Positions 43,891-54,606 of a stretch of 64,000 bases of DNA are shown here, piece by piece. The position numbers were made by a program, and so were the translations under genes. Below the pieces are notes generated by a model that had not been told where the DNA came from, ran no database searches, and worked only from the letters and a program-made list of their open reading frames with translations. Location: the NCBI GenBank assembly GCA_026398875.1, contig JAPLSB010000011.1, positions 1 to 64,000 on the forward strand. Reading direction: 5' to 3'. Within the stretch, counting starts at the first letter, position 1; every line of letters begins with the position of its first letter. Origin of the DNA: Gammaproteobacteria bacterium. Its GTDB lineage: Bacteria; Pseudomonadota; Gammaproteobacteria; Nevskiales; Nevskiaceae.

Positions 43891-45029
43891 GCCTGATCCT
43901 GGACGCCCTGAAGCGCGCCGAGCGCGAGCGCCAGCTCGGCCAGACGCCAACGCCGCTCGGCGAAGTCACGCCGCCACCGTCGCCGCCGCCGGGCAACCGC
44001 AACAACCGCGGACCGGTCATTGCAGTGATTGCGGTGCTGGTGGCGGCACTGGCGGCGTTCGCGTGGCTCCGCAGCGGCAGCGCGCCGACCGAAGCCGCAG
44101 CGGATGTCGCATCGACGGCACTGCCCGAGGCGCCGATCGCAGCGCCGCCTGCTGCCGAGCCGGTGGCGGACCCGGTATCGAGCCCGGTAGACGGCGGCGA
44201 CACCGTCAGCGCCCAGATCGAGGACGACGCCGGGATTGCTTCGCTCGACGATCTCACCGGCGATACCACGGCCGACGCCACTGCCGACGACGCGCTGGTG
44301 CCGGTGGAAAGCGAGGCCAGCGAGGTGGCGGCCGTCGAGCCGGTGGCGCCGGGTCCGACGCTGTACACGCCTTCGCGGCCGCCCGAGCCCGTTACGCAGC
44401 CGTCGCGTGCCGAAGCGGGCCGGAATGCAACGTCGGCAGCGAAGCCACCGCGTTCCGACATACCGAAGTCAGGATCGACGCGCGTTCCGCCGTCAGACCT
44501 GGCGGCCGCACCGACACCCGGATCAGCACCGCTCGCGCTGGAACTGGCATCGACGATGTCGCGCAGTCCCGCCAATGCCACTGCCGGCATGACGCCGCCG
44601 GCACCGCAGCCCGCGCGCGCAATCACGCTCGCAGCTCCGGATGGCAGTCTCGCGGCACCCGCGGCGCCATCGTCGGCGCCTGCGAACGACAGCGCGCAGC
44701 CTGCTGCCGCTGCAGTGTCGTCAGACACCGCTCCCAGCGGACGCGAGGCGACCGAGCCCGCGCCCGCTGCGGCGAGCGCGCCACCGCCGAGCCCTGCACT
44801 TCGGCGCTTCAAGGACATGCCGCAGGCCTACCGTGCCGAGTTCCCGGCGCTGTCGGTCGACGTGCACGCCTACAACGCCGATCCGCAGCGCCGGTTCGTG
44901 CTGATCAGCGGCAAGCGCTATCGCGAAGGCGACACGCTGGCAGAAGGCCCGCGCGTCGCCGAGATCGTGCCGGATGGTCTGGTGCTCGACTGGCGCGGCG
45001 AACGCCTGCTTCACACGCTGAATCGCTGA
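43887..45029 (+). CDS. gspB: GspB/ExeB-like protein
   Basis: This 380-residue protein has the typical start MSLILDALKRAERERQLGQ and one membrane helix (about 44-61). A long Ala/Pro/Ser-rich periplasmic linker (about 62-310) leads to a C-terminal GspB domain (PALSVDVHAYNADPQRRFVL onward). GspB partners GspA in secretin assembly. It overlaps gspA by ATGA. The linker is longer than in most GspB proteins. Confidence 0.9.
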   Translation: MSLILDALKRAERERQLGQTPTPLGEVTPPPSPPPGNRNNRGPVIAVIAVLVAALAAFAWLRSGSAPTEAAADVASTALPEAPIAAPPAAEPVADPVSSPVDGGDTVSAQIEDDAGIASLDDLTGDTTADATADDALVPVESEASEVAAVEPVAPGPTLYTPSRPPEPVTQPSRAEAGRNATSAAKPPRSDIPKSGSTRVPPSDLAAAPTPGSAPLALELASTMSRSPANATAGMTPPAPQPARAITLAAPDGSLAAPAAPSSAPANDSAQPAAAAVSSDTAPSGREATEPAPAAASAPPPSPALRRFKDMPQAYRAEFPALSVDVHAYNADPQRRFVLISGKRYREGDTLAEGPRVAEIVPDGLVLDWRGERLLHTLNR

Positions 45030-45282
45030 TCGCGCGACGGCGGATCACCGGGCTCGTCCAGCGCAGCAGTGCGCTTGCGAACAGACGCCTTGGCGTGCTG
45101 CTGCAATAGTCTGGCGCAGCGATCACCGTCGGCCACGCGGGGCAATCGCCGGCGCTGACGTTCGATGGCGTGTGCATCGTGGCCATCGAATCGGTCACCG
45201 CCGGAGCCGCGTTCATGACGCTGGCCTATCAAGACCAGACTGCTTCCGCCGACGGCAACGCATCGCGCGCCGAGACGGCAAC

Positions 45283-46482
45283 GTGACAGCGGCGACGCCA
45301 ACGATTCTGGCGATCAACGGCGGTTCATCGAGCATTCGTTTCGCGCTGTTTCAGCGCGGCCCGCCGCTGCTGCGCGGCATCGCTGGCAAGATCGACCGGA
45401 TTGGTCTGGACGGCACCACGCTGCAGGTCGACGACCCGGCCGGGGAATGCAGCGAGAACGGCCCGTTTCCAGCGTCCGATCATGCGTCGGCGACCCGGCT
45501 GCTGATCCGCTGGCTCGACAAGCACAGCGGGCTCGCCGCCGTGCAGGCCATCGGCCATCGCGTGGTGCACGGCATGGCACACGCCACGCCACAGCGAGTC
45601 ACGCCCGAACTGCTGGCGGAACTGCAGCGCATCAGCCCGTACGACCCCGATCATCTCCCAGGCGAGATTGCCTTGATCAAGGCCTTTGCACGGCGCCTGC
45701 CGGACATTCCGCAGGTGGCCTGCTTCGATACCGCGTTCCATCACGACATGCCGCGCGTGGCCTGCCTGATCGCGATTCCCCGGCGCTACCAGGCCAAGGG
45801 CATCCGGCGCTACGGCTTTCACGGACTGTCCTACGCCTACCTGATCGAGGAGCTGCAGCGGCAGGGCGATCCGGCCGCAGGTAGCGGCCGCGTGATCCTG
45901 GCCCACCTCGGCAGCGGAGCCAGTCTGGCGGCCGTGCGCGACGGCCACAGCATCGACACGACGATGGGCTTCACGCCGGCATCGGGCATCCCGATGGGCA
46001 CCCGATCCGGTGATCTCGATCCGGGACTGGTGCGCTTCCTCGCACGCGATGAAGGCATGAGCCCGACGCAGTTCCACGACATGGTCAATCACCAGTCCGG
46101 CCTGCTTGGCGTCTCGGGCATCAGCCCGGATCTCCGTGATCTGCTGGCGCTAGAAGCCAGTAATGCGGCGGCTGCCGATGCGGTGGCGCTGTTCTGTTAC
46201 GAAGTCACCAAGTGCATCGGTGCCTACGCCGCGGCGCTCGGCGGGCTCGACACGCTGGTGTTCTCCGGCGGTATCGGCGAGAACGCAGCGCCGATCCGCG
46301 AGCGCATCTGCGCAGGACTCGGCTTTCTCGGCATCTCCCTGCAGCATCAGCGCAATGCCGAACATGCCGCGCTGATCTCGAAGGACACCGGCCGAGTGAC
46401 GGTGCGTGTCATCCCGACCGATGAAGAACGAATGATTGCGCGTTCGACCTGCCGGCAGCTTGAAGGTGTCATCGACGCGTGA
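45283..46482 (+). CDS. ackA: Acetate kinase
   Basis: This 399-residue enzyme interconverts acetyl phosphate plus ADP with acetate plus ATP. It has the phosphate-binding NGGSSSIRF near the N-terminus, GHRVVHG, FDTAFHHDMP, RRYGFHGLS, LAHLGSGAS and the C-terminal VFSGGIGENA. The lysine usual after GSSS is arginine. GTG 45283 is the only start giving the normal N-terminus. It sits upstream of phosphoketolase, from which it would receive acetyl phosphate. Confidence 0.94.
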   Translation: MTAATPTILAINGGSSSIRFALFQRGPPLLRGIAGKIDRIGLDGTTLQVDDPAGECSENGPFPASDHASATRLLIRWLDKHSGLAAVQAIGHRVVHGMAHATPQRVTPELLAELQRISPYDPDHLPGEIALIKAFARRLPDIPQVACFDTAFHHDMPRVACLIAIPRRYQAKGIRRYGFHGLSYAYLIEELQRQGDPAAGSGRVILAHLGSGASLAAVRDGHSIDTTMGFTPASGIPMGTRSGDLDPGLVRFLARDEGMSPTQFHDMVNHQSGLLGVSGISPDLRDLLALEASNAAAADAVALFCYEVTKCIGAYAAALGGLDTLVFSGGIGENAAPIRERICAGLGFLGISLQHQRNAEHAALISKDTGRVTVRVIPTDEERMIARSTCRQLEGVIDA

Positions 46483-46615
46483 TCGCCTTCGGTGGCCGGC
46501 AGCAACGGTTATGAGGATTCGCTCCACATCCGGCACTGGACGCTACCGCACGGAAAATGACAGTCCACTGCGCCACTGTGGCCTCTGAAGTCCGGAATGG
46601 ACAACGGAGAACGCC

Positions 46616-46852
46616 GTGAATCATGCGTACTGGAATGACTGGTATCTGGGCTGGGGTTGGTTCCTGTGGTTCGGCGTCTGGTTCCTGCTGCTGTCGAGCG
46701 TCGGCCACTGGGGTTACAGCTATCGCGCCAGTCGGCGCTTCCCGTACGAGCCGCGCAAGCAGGCGCTGGACATCCTCAATGAGCGCTACGCCCGTGGCGA
46801 GATCACGCGCGAGGACCTTGGCCGGATGAAACTCGATATCGCGGCCAAGTAG
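46616..46852 (+). CDS. Small SHOCT-domain membrane protein
   Basis: This 78-residue protein has a Trp-rich N-terminal membrane helix (about 8-32). A C-terminal SHOCT motif follows ([22 protein letters not shown]). Its function is unknown; SHOCT segments are thought to mediate oligomerisation. GTG 46616 has GGAG about 10 bases upstream. It lies 10 bases before the phosphoketolase gene and is probably co-transcribed with it. Confidence 0.82.
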   Translation: MNHAYWNDWYLGWGWFLWFGVWFLLLSSVGHWGYSYRASRRFPYEPRKQALDILNERYARGEITREDLGRMKLDIAAK

Positions 46853-46862
46853 GACCTGCGTC

Positions 46863-49256
46863 ATGAGCGAGGGTGGACCGCTGATGCAGGAACCAACGCT
46901 GGCGCCCGACCTGCTGTACCGGATGGATGCCTACTGGCGGGCTGCGAACTACTGTTCGGTCGGCCAGCTCTACCTGTTCGACAACCCGCTGCTGAAGCGT
47001 CCACTGGTGCTGGGCGACATCAAGCCCATGCTGCTGGGCCACTGGGGCACGACACCGGGCCAGAACTTCATCTACGTGCATCTGAACCGGATCATCCGGC
47101 AGCACGATCTGGACATGATCTACATCTGCGGCCCTGGTCATGGCGGGCCGGCGGTGGTCGCCAACACCTATCTGGAAGGCAGCTACAGCGAGATCTATCC
47201 CGATATCTCGCAGGACGAAGCGGGCCTGCAGAAGCTGTTTCTCCAGTTCTCGTTCCCGGGCGGCATTCCCAGCCACGCATCGCCCGAATGTCCGGGCTCG
47301 ATTCATGAAGGCGGCGAACTGGGCTATTCGCTGAGCCATGCCTTCGGCGCGGTGTTCGACAATCCGGACCTGATCACCGCCTGCGTGATCGGCGATGGCG
47401 AAGCCGAAACCGGCCCTCTGGCCACAGCCTGGCATTCCAACAAGTTCCTCGATGCCGCCAGCGACGGTGCCGTGCTGCCGATCCTGCATCTGAATGGCTA
47501 CAAGATCGCCAATCCGACGGTGCTGGCGCGCATCACGCCGGAGGAACTGCAGAAGCTGCTGGAGGGCTATGGCTGGACGCCGCTGTTCGTCGAGGGCTCG
47601 GACCCGGCGTTGATGCACGAGGCCATGGCCACCGCACTCGACACCGCGATCAGCCAGATCAAGGCCTTCCAGCACGCAGCGCGCGTGGGCGGTGATCGAT
47701 CACGGCCGCGCTGGCCGATGATCGTGCTCAAGTCGCCGAAAGGCTGGACCGGGCCGCAGTGGGTCGACGGTCTGCAGGTCGAAGGCACCTTCCGCGCGCA
47801 CCAGATTCCGATCTCCGATCCACGCAGCCATCCGGGTCATCTGCAATTGCTGGAGGACTGGCTCAGGAGCTATCGACCGGAGGAGTTGTTCGATGCGAGC
47901 GGACGCCTGCAAGCGGAGTTCGCCGAACTGGCCCCGGTCGGCACCCGCCGCATGGGCGCCAATCCGCACGCCAATGGCGGCTTGCTGCTGCACGATCTGG
48001 CGATGCCGGACTACCGCGATTACGCGGCGCATCTCCCGGTGCGTGGCGAGCACGGGATCGGTGATACCCGCGTCTTGGGCCCGTTGCTGCGCGACATCGC
48101 CGTGCGCAATGACCGCCAGCGCAACTTCCGCGTCTTCGGCCCTGACGAGACGGCATCGAACGGCCTGTCGGCGCTGTTCGAGGTCACGCAACGGCAGTGG
48201 GATGCCGCCACCGAGGCCAACGACGTATCCCTCGCACCGACCGGCCGGGTGCTGGATTCGATGCTCAGCGAACATCAATGCCAGGGCTGGCTGGAAGGCT
48301 ATCTGCTGACCGGGCGTCACGGCCTGTTCAACAGCTATGAAGCCTTCATCCACATCGTCGATTCGATGTTCAACCAGCACGCCAAGTGGCTCAAGGTTGC
48401 CAACGGACTGCCGTGGCGCAAGCCGATCGCGTCACTGAACTACCTGCTGGCTTCGCATGTCTGGCGTCAGGATCACAACGGCTTCACGCATCAGGACCCC
48501 GGCTTCATCGATCACGTGGTGAACAAGAAGGCGGCGGTCGTTCGGGTCTACCTGCCGCCTGATGCCAACTGCCTGCTGTCGGTGATGGACCACTGCCTGC
48601 GCAGCCGCAACTACGTCAACGTGGTGATTGCCGGCAAGCATCCGGCTCCGCAGTGGTTGTCCATTGATGAGGCCGTGGCGCATTGCCGGGCCGGCATCGA
48701 CGTCTGGCACTGGGCAAGCAATGACGACGGCGCCGAGCCCGATCTGGTGATGGCCTGCTGCGGTGATGTGCCGACCTTGGAAACGCTCGCCGCCGTATCG
48801 ATCCTGCGCGAGCATTTGCCGACGCTGAAGATCCGCGTGGTCAACGTCGTCGACCTGATGCGCCTGCAGCCGCCGAGCGAGCATCCACATGGCCTGTGCG
48901 ATGCACCGTTCGATGCCCTGTTCACTCGCGACAAGCCGGTGATCTTTGCGTTCCATGGCTATCCCTGGCTGGTCCACCGGCTCACCTATCGCCGCACCAA
49001 TCACGACAACTTTCACGTGCGCGGCTACAAGGAGGAAGGTACGGTCACCACGCCGTTCGACATGACCGTGCTCAATGAGCTCGACCGCTTCCATCTGGTC
49101 ATCGACAGCATCGACCGGCTGCCGCAAACCGGCGCCGCTGGTGCAGCACTCAAGCGACGGCTGCTGGACAAGCTGGTGGAGCATCGGAAGTACATCAACA
49201 TCCACGGTCAGGACCTGCCGGAAATCCGCGACTGGCGCTGGCAGCGGACGCCGTGA
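46863..49256 (+). CDS. xfp: Xylulose-5-phosphate/fructose-6-phosphate phosphoketolase
   Basis: This 797-residue thiamine-diphosphate enzyme splits xylulose-5-P or fructose-6-P into acetyl phosphate and an aldose phosphate. Family motifs include [36 protein letters not shown], the ThDP site [19 protein letters not shown] and [11 protein letters not shown]. It is full length. With acetate kinase it forms an ATP-yielding bypass of glycolysis. It overlaps the following phosphatase gene by GTGA. Confidence 0.96.
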   Translation: MSEGGPLMQEPTLAPDLLYRMDAYWRAANYCSVGQLYLFDNPLLKRPLVLGDIKPMLLGHWGTTPGQNFIYVHLNRIIRQHDLDMIYICGPGHGGPAVVANTYLEGSYSEIYPDISQDEAGLQKLFLQFSFPGGIPSHASPECPGSIHEGGELGYSLSHAFGAVFDNPDLITACVIGDGEAETGPLATAWHSNKFLDAASDGAVLPILHLNGYKIANPTVLARITPEELQKLLEGYGWTPLFVEGSDPALMHEAMATALDTAISQIKAFQHAARVGGDRSRPRWPMIVLKSPKGWTGPQWVDGLQVEGTFRAHQIPISDPRSHPGHLQLLEDWLRSYRPEELFDASGRLQAEFAELAPVGTRRMGANPHANGGLLLHDLAMPDYRDYAAHLPVRGEHGIGDTRVLGPLLRDIAVRNDRQRNFRVFGPDETASNGLSALFEVTQRQWDAATEANDVSLAPTGRVLDSMLSEHQCQGWLEGYLLTGRHGLFNSYEAFIHIVDSMFNQHAKWLKVANGLPWRKPIASLNYLLASHVWRQDHNGFTHQDPGFIDHVVNKKAAVVRVYLPPDANCLLSVMDHCLRSRNYVNVVIAGKHPAPQWLSIDEAVAHCRAGIDVWHWASNDDGAEPDLVMACCGDVPTLETLAAVSILREHLPTLKIRVVNVVDLMRLQPPSEHPHGLCDAPFDALFTRDKPVIFAFHGYPWLVHRLTYRRTNHDNFHVRGYKEEGTVTTPFDMTVLNELDRFHLVIDSIDRLPQTGAAGAALKRRLLDKLVEHRKYINIHGQDLPEIRDWRWQRTP

Positions 49257-49855
49257 GCAAAGTGCTGCCGCTGCCGTTGCGGGTCTACCTGATCCGGCAT
49301 GGCGAGACGGACTGGTCGTCGTCAGAACGGCATCCCGGCCTGACCGATATCGCCTTGAGCACCCTCGGCGAGCAGCAGGCGCGCAGGCTCACGGTCGTGC
49401 TCGGCGCGCTCGTGTTCGCGAAGGTGCTGACCAGCCCGCTTGAGCGCGCGCGACAGACCTGCGCGTTTGCCGGCCAAGGCGCCCATGCGGAAGCCGATGC
49501 CGATCTTGTCGAGTGGAACTACGGTGACTACGAAGGCCGCACGACCATCGACCTCCAGCAGCAGTGCCCGGACTGGAATGTGTTTGTCGATGGTTGCCCG
49601 AACGGCGAAAGCCCGACGCAGGTATCGGCGCGACTGGACCGCTTCATTGCCCGCGTTGCGGGACTGAGCGGCAATGTCGCCGTGTTCTCGCACGGTCATC
49701 TCATCCGGGCGCTGGCCGTGCGCTGGCTGCAGATGCCGGTCGATCAGGCGCGTCACCTTGCACTCGATACGGCGTCGGTCAGCGTGCTGGCGCGTGATGC
49801 CGGGCACGCCAACCTGCCGATCATCTCGATGTGGAATCTGCCCGCCAATCGCTGA
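49253..49855 (+). CDS. Histidine phosphatase family protein
   Basis: This 200-residue enzyme of the phosphoglycerate-mutase-like branch has the phospho-histidine motif LIRHGETDW, then [22 protein letters not shown] and the second catalytic histidine in [10 protein letters not shown]. It likely hydrolyses a sugar phosphate, which suits its overlap with phosphoketolase, but the substrate is unknown. GTG 49253 overlaps the xfp stop. Confidence 0.9.
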   Translation: MSKVLPLPLRVYLIRHGETDWSSSERHPGLTDIALSTLGEQQARRLTVVLGALVFAKVLTSPLERARQTCAFAGQGAHAEADADLVEWNYGDYEGRTTIDLQQQCPDWNVFVDGCPNGESPTQVSARLDRFIARVAGLSGNVAVFSHGHLIRALAVRWLQMPVDQARHLALDTASVSVLARDAGHANLPIISMWNLPANR

Positions 49856-49882
49856 ATGATCTGCCTGCGGCAGGCTTCGATC

Positions 49883-49909
49883 GGCGACGACCTGTCCAAG
49901 GTCGTCGCC
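49883..49909. terminator. 11-bp perfect hairpin between convergent genes
   Basis: GGCGACGACCT and AGGTCGTCGCC pair perfectly around a 5-base loop between the convergent phosphatase and argD genes. There is no T-run. It probably marks transcript ends for both directions. Confidence 0.55.
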
Positions 49910-49959
49910 GGGTTCGAGGCGCTGGCGAAGGCTTCAGCCTTGGTTCGGCGGCTTGAAGA

Positions 49960-51180
49960 TCAGGCCGCGGCGGCGTTCGGCACGCCAACCAAACCAGCCA
50001 TCGCCGCTTCGAGGCGACGCAGGCCTTCCGCGATATCCGCTTCGCTGATCACCAGCGACGGCGCCAGACGCAGTACGTCCGGGCCGGCAACCAGCGTCCA
50101 GACGCCGTGGGCCATCGCCGCATTGACGATGTCCTTGGCGCGGCCCTTCCAGGCCTCGCTCATCGGCGCGCCAATCAGCAGCCCGAGGCCGCGGCTTGGC
50201 GCGAACACGCCGTAGCGCCGGCCGATCGAATCGAGACCATCGCGGATAAGCTGGGTCCGGTGACTGACGCCCGCCAGCAAGCCCGGCTCGTTGACCAGAT
50301 CGAGCACCGCTTCGCCGACCGCACAGGCCAACGGGTTGCCGCCGTAGGTCGAGCCATGGGTGCCGAAGGCCAGCACGTCCGCCGCCGCTGCCGTTGCCAG
50401 CATCGCGCCGATCGGAAAGCCGCCGCCAAGGCCTTTTGCCGAGGTCAGCACGTCCGGTACCACTCCGTAGTGCTGGTAGGCATACAGATGACCGCTGCGA
50501 CCCATGCCGCTCTGCACTTCGTCGAAGATCAGCAACGCCTTGTGCTGGTCGGCCAGACGGCGCGCTGCAGCGATGAACGCCGGCGTGGACGGCATGATTC
50601 CGCCTTCGCCCTGAATCGGCTCCAGCACGATCGCGCAGGTGCGCGCCGACACGGCGGCTTCGAGTGCAGCGATGTCATTGAACGGCAGATGGGTGATGCC
50701 GCCGGGAATCGGCTCGAAACCCTGCGTGTACTTGGCCTGGCCGCCAACCGACACGGTGAACAGCGTGCGGCCGTGGAACGCGTTGTAGAACGAGATGATC
50801 TCGTGCTTCGCCGGGTCGATCGAATTGCCATAGCGGCGCGCCAGCTTGAAAGCGGCTTCGTTGGCTTCGGCGCCGGAATTGCAGAAGAAGACGCGGTCGG
50901 CAAATGTCGCTTCGACCAGCTTCTGTGCCAGACGAAGCGCCGGCTCATTGGTCACCACATTCGACAGATGCCAGAGCTTGCCGGCCTGTTCGGCGAGTGC
51001 GGCTGTCAGCTTCGGGTGGCAATGGCCGAGCAGCGTCACGGCGATGCCGCCGGCGAAGTCGACGTAGTCGCGACCGTCCTGATCCCACACTCGGCTGCCC
51101 TCGCCTCGCACCATGACCATGTCGGCGGGCTGATAGTTGGGAACCATGACCTCGTTGAAGGTCGAGCGGGTGACGTTCAT
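49960..51180 (-). CDS. argD: Acetylornithine/succinyldiaminopimelate-type aminotransferase
   Basis: This 406-residue class-III PLP aminotransferase of arginine synthesis has [17 protein letters not shown] and [10 protein letters not shown]. The cofactor-binding region is [13 protein letters not shown], with the PLP lysine in [19 protein letters not shown] 51180 gives the normal N-terminus (the frame opens at 51252). The usual operon partners are not adjacent. Specificity for acetylornithine rather than another omega-amino acid is inferred from overall similarity. Confidence 0.88.
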   Translation of the reverse strand: MNVTRSTFNEVMVPNYQPADMVMVRGEGSRVWDQDGRDYVDFAGGIAVTLLGHCHPKLTAALAEQAGKLWHLSNVVTNEPALRLAQKLVEATFADRVFFCNSGAEANEAAFKLARRYGNSIDPAKHEIISFYNAFHGRTLFTVSVGGQAKYTQGFEPIPGGITHLPFNDIAALEAAVSARTCAIVLEPIQGEGGIMPSTPAFIAAARRLADQHKALLIFDEVQSGMGRSGHLYAYQHYGVVPDVLTSAKGLGGGFPIGAMLATAAAADVLAFGTHGSTYGGNPLACAVGEAVLDLVNEPGLLAGVSHRTQLIRDGLDSIGRRYGVFAPSRGLGLLIGAPMSEAWKGRAKDIVNAAMAHGVWTLVAGPDVLRLAPSLVISEADIAEGLRRLEAAMAGLVGVPNAAAA

Positions 51181-51306
51181 GTTCTGCACCTGCGGGACTG
51201 CCGCATCGAAAAGCCGTGGAAAATTCCACGCGTTATGGTGCCACTTCGGCACCGGCTTCGATATGCGCCGACTGCGATTTGGCAGTTCGAGCGTCGCTGC
51301 GGCGCT

Positions 51307-51720
51307 TCAGATTCCGACCAGCCGTGCCGTGCTGCGGACGCGAACCCGCGTGGCGGCGCTCCGTCGAGAACCGGCGCTGCGTGGCATGCGGCGCATGCCG
51401 GCCGGCAGCCGTTCACGAATCACCTGCAGCACGCTGCGCGCGACCTGGTCGGCCATCGTCGGCGCCGCAACACTTGCGACGTCCCTCGCTCGGCTTGCGC
51501 CCTCGGACGTCAGAGCCCAGGCCTGAGGGCCGGTCGGCACCAGACTTTCGGCGGTGGCCAGCAAATCCAGCGCCATATACAAATCCGAATGGCGCAGGCC
51601 TGTCGTGCGCCATTCGCAGCGCAACGCGTCCAGTTCGACCGGCTTCCCGGGCTCGGCAGCGAGCGCATTGAAGACGTCGTAAAGGGCATATTCGAAGATG
51701 CTGTCGTCCAGCTTGAGCAT
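51307..51720 (-). CDS. Small protein of unknown function, winged-helix-like
   Basis: This 137-residue cytoplasmic protein has an excellent ribosome site (AAGGAGG nine bases before ATG 51720). Its first 100 residues look like a compact helical/winged fold (EYALYDVFNALAAEPGKPVE, then GLRHSDLYMALDLLATAESL), and the tail is Arg/Ser-rich. I do not recognise a family. A DNA-binding role is a guess from fold-like pattern and the basic tail. Confidence 0.65.
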   Translation of the reverse strand: MLKLDDSIFEYALYDVFNALAAEPGKPVELDALRCEWRTTGLRHSDLYMALDLLATAESLVPTGPQAWALTSEGASRARDVASVAAPTMADQVARSVLQVIRERLPAGMRRMPRSAGSRRSAATRVRVRSTARLVGI

Positions 51721-52024
51721 GTTGCAGGTCCTCCTTGGGGTCCGAGTTCGCGTCCAGCGACATGGCTTCCGTGCCGCTATCGACCAAAGACCGGGTAATC
51801 GGAGCGTTCACCACCGAAAGCGACTTCGACGGTCGCTTTGGGCCGATCAGCGGTTGCTGGAGGCGTTCGGGACGCGCAGCTGACCCGAGGTGATTTTCGA
51901 AAGCCGCGCACGGCGTACACACGCGGCGGCAACGCTGAACGGATGTTCTTTACAAACTTCAGGCGCCGCGGGGCGATTTCCCCAAAAGTTACAATCGACT
52001 TTCAATCAACGATGAGGATTCAAC
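51721..52024. other. 304-base intergenic region between divergent genes
   Basis: The region separates the minus-strand small protein from the plus-strand dehydrogenase. It contains an 8-bp inverted repeat, AAAGCGAC and GTCGCTTT (51817-51839, 7-base loop), possibly a regulatory site. An AT-rich stretch before 52025 (TTACAATCGACTTTCAATC) probably holds the dehydrogenase promoter. No gene is seen. Confidence 0.5.
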
Positions 52025-52807
52025 ATGATTCTTGATGCATCCGTCGCCGCCGTCGTGACCGGCGGCGCGTCCGGTCTTGGCGAAGCCACTGCCCGCAAGC
52101 TCGCCTCCCTCGGCGTCAAGGTTGCGATCTTCGACATGAATGAGGCGAAGGGCGAGGCACTGGCGGCCGAACTCGGCGGCGTGTTCTGCAAGGTCAACGT
52201 GACCTCGGACGCCGATGTCGACGCCGGCTTTGCAAAGGCGCGCGCCGCGCACGGGCAGGAACGGATCCTCGTCAACTGCGCCGGCATCGCCACCGCCGCC
52301 AAGACGGCCGGCTTCGACAAGAAGACCGGCGAGATCAAGCACTTCGATCTCGCCACCTGGGAAAAGACCATCCAGATCAACCTGATCGGCACCTTCCGCT
52401 GCATCGCCAAGAGCGCGGCCGGCATGATCACCGCGACGCCGCTGGAGTACGGCGAGCGCGGCGTGGTGATCAACACGGCGTCGGTCGCGGCACAGGACGG
52501 CCAGATCGGCCAGTCGGCGTACTCGGCCTCGAAGGCCGGCGTGCTCGGCATGACGCTGCCGATCGCGCGTGACCTGATGAACGAAGGCGTGCGCGTCAAC
52601 ACCATCCTGCCGGGCATCTTCCTGACGCCGATGATGGCGTCGATGCCGCAGAACGTGCAGGACGCGCTGGCCGCGTCGGTGCCGTTCCCGAAGCGTCTCG
52701 GCTCCCCTGCCGAGTACGCCAGCCTGGTCGTCGAGATGTGCTCGAACGGCTACTTCAACGGCGAATCGGTGCGACTCGACGGCGCGATCCGGATGGCGCC
52801 GCGCTGA
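52025..52807 (+). CDS. HSD10-like 3-hydroxyacyl-CoA dehydrogenase (SDR)
   Basis: This 260-residue short-chain dehydrogenase has GGASGLG near residue 14, NCAG, the catalytic serine in NTASVAA and YSASK. The insertion and C-terminus match type II 3-hydroxyacyl-CoA dehydrogenases of fatty-acid or branched-chain acyl-CoA oxidation (VPFPKRLGSPAEYA, then YFNGESVRLDGAIRM). It is full length with an AGGA site upstream. A strong terminator follows, so it is probably monocistronic. Confidence 0.9.
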   Translation: MILDASVAAVVTGGASGLGEATARKLASLGVKVAIFDMNEAKGEALAAELGGVFCKVNVTSDADVDAGFAKARAAHGQERILVNCAGIATAAKTAGFDKKTGEIKHFDLATWEKTIQINLIGTFRCIAKSAAGMITATPLEYGERGVVINTASVAAQDGQIGQSAYSASKAGVLGMTLPIARDLMNEGVRVNTILPGIFLTPMMASMPQNVQDALAASVPFPKRLGSPAEYASLVVEMCSNGYFNGESVRLDGAIRMAPR

Positions 52808-52863
52808 GCCACCAGCGGTGACGTCGGCGCGCCCTCAGGGGTGCGCCGGCATCGCCCAAAAAG

Positions 52864-52900
52864 AAAGCCTGCCGAGACACACGCCTCGGCAGGCTTTTTT
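52864..52900. terminator. Bidirectional terminator between dehydrogenase and leuA
   Basis: AAAGCCTGCCGAG and CTCGGCAGGCTTT form a 13-bp stem with an 8-base loop, flanked by T-runs in both directions (TTTTTT on the plus strand; TTTCTTTTT on the minus strand). It should end both convergent transcripts. Confidence 0.9.
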
Positions 52901-52912
52901 GCTGCTCGCCGC

Positions 52913-54469
52913 TCAAGGTGTGGCGACGAACTCCGCATGCTGCGGATGGGCCCGACCGACCGGCACTTCGAGCCGGTTCACGGCATTGACGTAGGCCTTG
53001 GCCGACGCAATCACGATGTCGGTATCGGCACCCAGGCCATTCACGACGCGGCCTTCCTTGGTCAGCCGCACGGTCACTTCACCCTGGGCATCGGTACCGG
53101 TGGTGATGTTGTTGACCGAGTACAGCAACAGCGTCGCGCCCGTTCCGACGCGCTGCTCGATTGCCGCGAACACGGCGTCCACCGGCCCGTCACCGAGGGC
53201 TTCGACTTCGCGGATCTCACCATCGATGCTGAGCGCGACCTTGGCCAGCGGCCGGGTACCGGTCTTCGACGTCACTTCGAGCCACTGCAGGCTGACGCGA
53301 TCTTCGGCACGCGCCTGTTCGGCCTGCGTGACCAGCGCCTGCAGGTCCTCGTCGAAGATGTCCTGCTTCTTGTCGGCAAGATCCTTGAAGCGGGCAAAGG
53401 CCTCGGCGAGTTCGCCGTCGGACTTGAACTGGTAGCCCAGTTCCTCGAGCCGGGCACGGAAGGCACTGCGACCGGACAGCTTGCCGAGCGTGAGCTTGTT
53501 CGACGACCAGCCGACATCTTCCGCCCGCATGATCTCGTAGGTCTCGCGATGCTTGAGCACGCCGTCCTGGTGGATGCCGGATTCATGCGCGAAGGCATTG
53601 GCACCGACCACCGCCTTGTTCGGCTGCACCGGATAGCCGGTGATGTTCGAGACCAGCCGCGAGCACGGCACGATCTGCGTGGCATCGACACGGGTGGTCA
53701 CCGGGAACACGTCGTGGCGAGTGCGGATCGCCATGACGATTTCCTCGACCGCGGCATTGCCGGCACGCTCGCCGAGGCCGTTGATCGTGCACTCGACCTG
53801 ACGGGCGCCGTTCATCACCGCCGCCAGCGAATTGGCGACGGCCATGCCGAGATCGTTGTGGCAGTGCGTCGACCAGATCACCTTGTCCGCATTCGGCACC
53901 CGTTCGATCAAGGTCTTGAAGCGCTCGCCCCAGAGGCTCGGAATCATGTAGCCGACGGTGTCCGGCACGTTGAGCGTGGTGGCGCCGGCCTTGATCACGG
54001 CATCAAAGATGCGGCACAGGAAATCGATGTCCGAGCGGCCGGCGTCTTCGGCCGAGAACTCGACATCATCAGTGAAGCTGCGCGCCAGCTTCACCGCGGA
54101 AACCGCGTTGTCGACCACCTGATCCGGCGACAGGCGAAGCTTCTTCTCCATGTGGATCGCGCTGGTGGCGATGAAGGTATGGATGCGCTTCCGGGCTGCA
54201 GGCGCGAGTGCTTCGCCAGCGCGCGTGATGTCGGCGGCGTTGGCACGGGCCAGCGAGCAGACGGTCGATTCCTTGACCGCGCGCGCCACGGCCTGCACGG
54301 CGGCGAAGTCGCCGGGGCTGGCGATCGCGAAGCCGGCTTCGATGACATCGACCTTCAGCTTCTGCAGCGCCAGCGCAATGCGCACCTTTTCGTCGAGCGT
54401 CATGGCTGCACCCGGCGACTGTTCGCCGTCGCGCAAGGTGGTGTCGAAGATGATGAGCTGGTCTTTCAT
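52913..54469 (-). CDS. leuA: 2-isopropylmalate synthase
   Basis: This 518-residue enzyme condenses acetyl-CoA with 2-oxoisovalerate in the first step of leucine synthesis. The TIM barrel begins with [15 protein letters not shown]. The metal site HCHND lies in [15 protein letters not shown], and the C-terminal third is the LeuA leucine-binding regulatory domain. It is full length. A leucine-rich leader peptide is encoded 137 bases upstream, so both feedback inhibition and attenuation are expected. Confidence 0.96.
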   Translation of the reverse strand: MKDQLIIFDTTLRDGEQSPGAAMTLDEKVRIALALQKLKVDVIEAGFAIASPGDFAAVQAVARAVKESTVCSLARANAADITRAGEALAPAARKRIHTFIATSAIHMEKKLRLSPDQVVDNAVSAVKLARSFTDDVEFSAEDAGRSDIDFLCRIFDAVIKAGATTLNVPDTVGYMIPSLWGERFKTLIERVPNADKVIWSTHCHNDLGMAVANSLAAVMNGARQVECTINGLGERAGNAAVEEIVMAIRTRHDVFPVTTRVDATQIVPCSRLVSNITGYPVQPNKAVVGANAFAHESGIHQDGVLKHRETYEIMRAEDVGWSSNKLTLGKLSGRSAFRARLEELGYQFKSDGELAEAFARFKDLADKKQDIFDEDLQALVTQAEQARAEDRVSLQWLEVTSKTGTRPLAKVALSIDGEIREVEALGDGPVDAVFAAIEQRVGTGATLLLYSVNNITTGTDAQGEVTVRLTKEGRVVNGLGADTDIVIASAKAYVNAVNRLEVPVGRAHPQHAEFVATP

Positions 54470-54501
54470 GGGGTTCTCGCGAATTCGGTTCGCCGGCGGC
54501 A

Positions 54502-54535
54502 GGCCGGCATGATGCCAGCCGACACGGTCAGTGTC
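54502..54535 (-). promoter_or_regulatory. Tandem stem-loops in the leuA leader
   Basis: Between the leader peptide and leuA, the minus strand can fold GACAC/GTGTC (54535-54521) and GGCTGGC/GCCGGCC (54520-54502) back to back. They could be part of an attenuation structure. A classical terminator stem with a long U-run is not obvious, so the switch may work differently or act on translation. Confidence 0.4.
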
Positions 54536-54606
54536 AGGCTTGAAAAGGACGTTGCTGGAGTGGTTCCGGTACTAGCCCCCGGACGGGCGGATTCGAGTGG
54601 TCTGCC

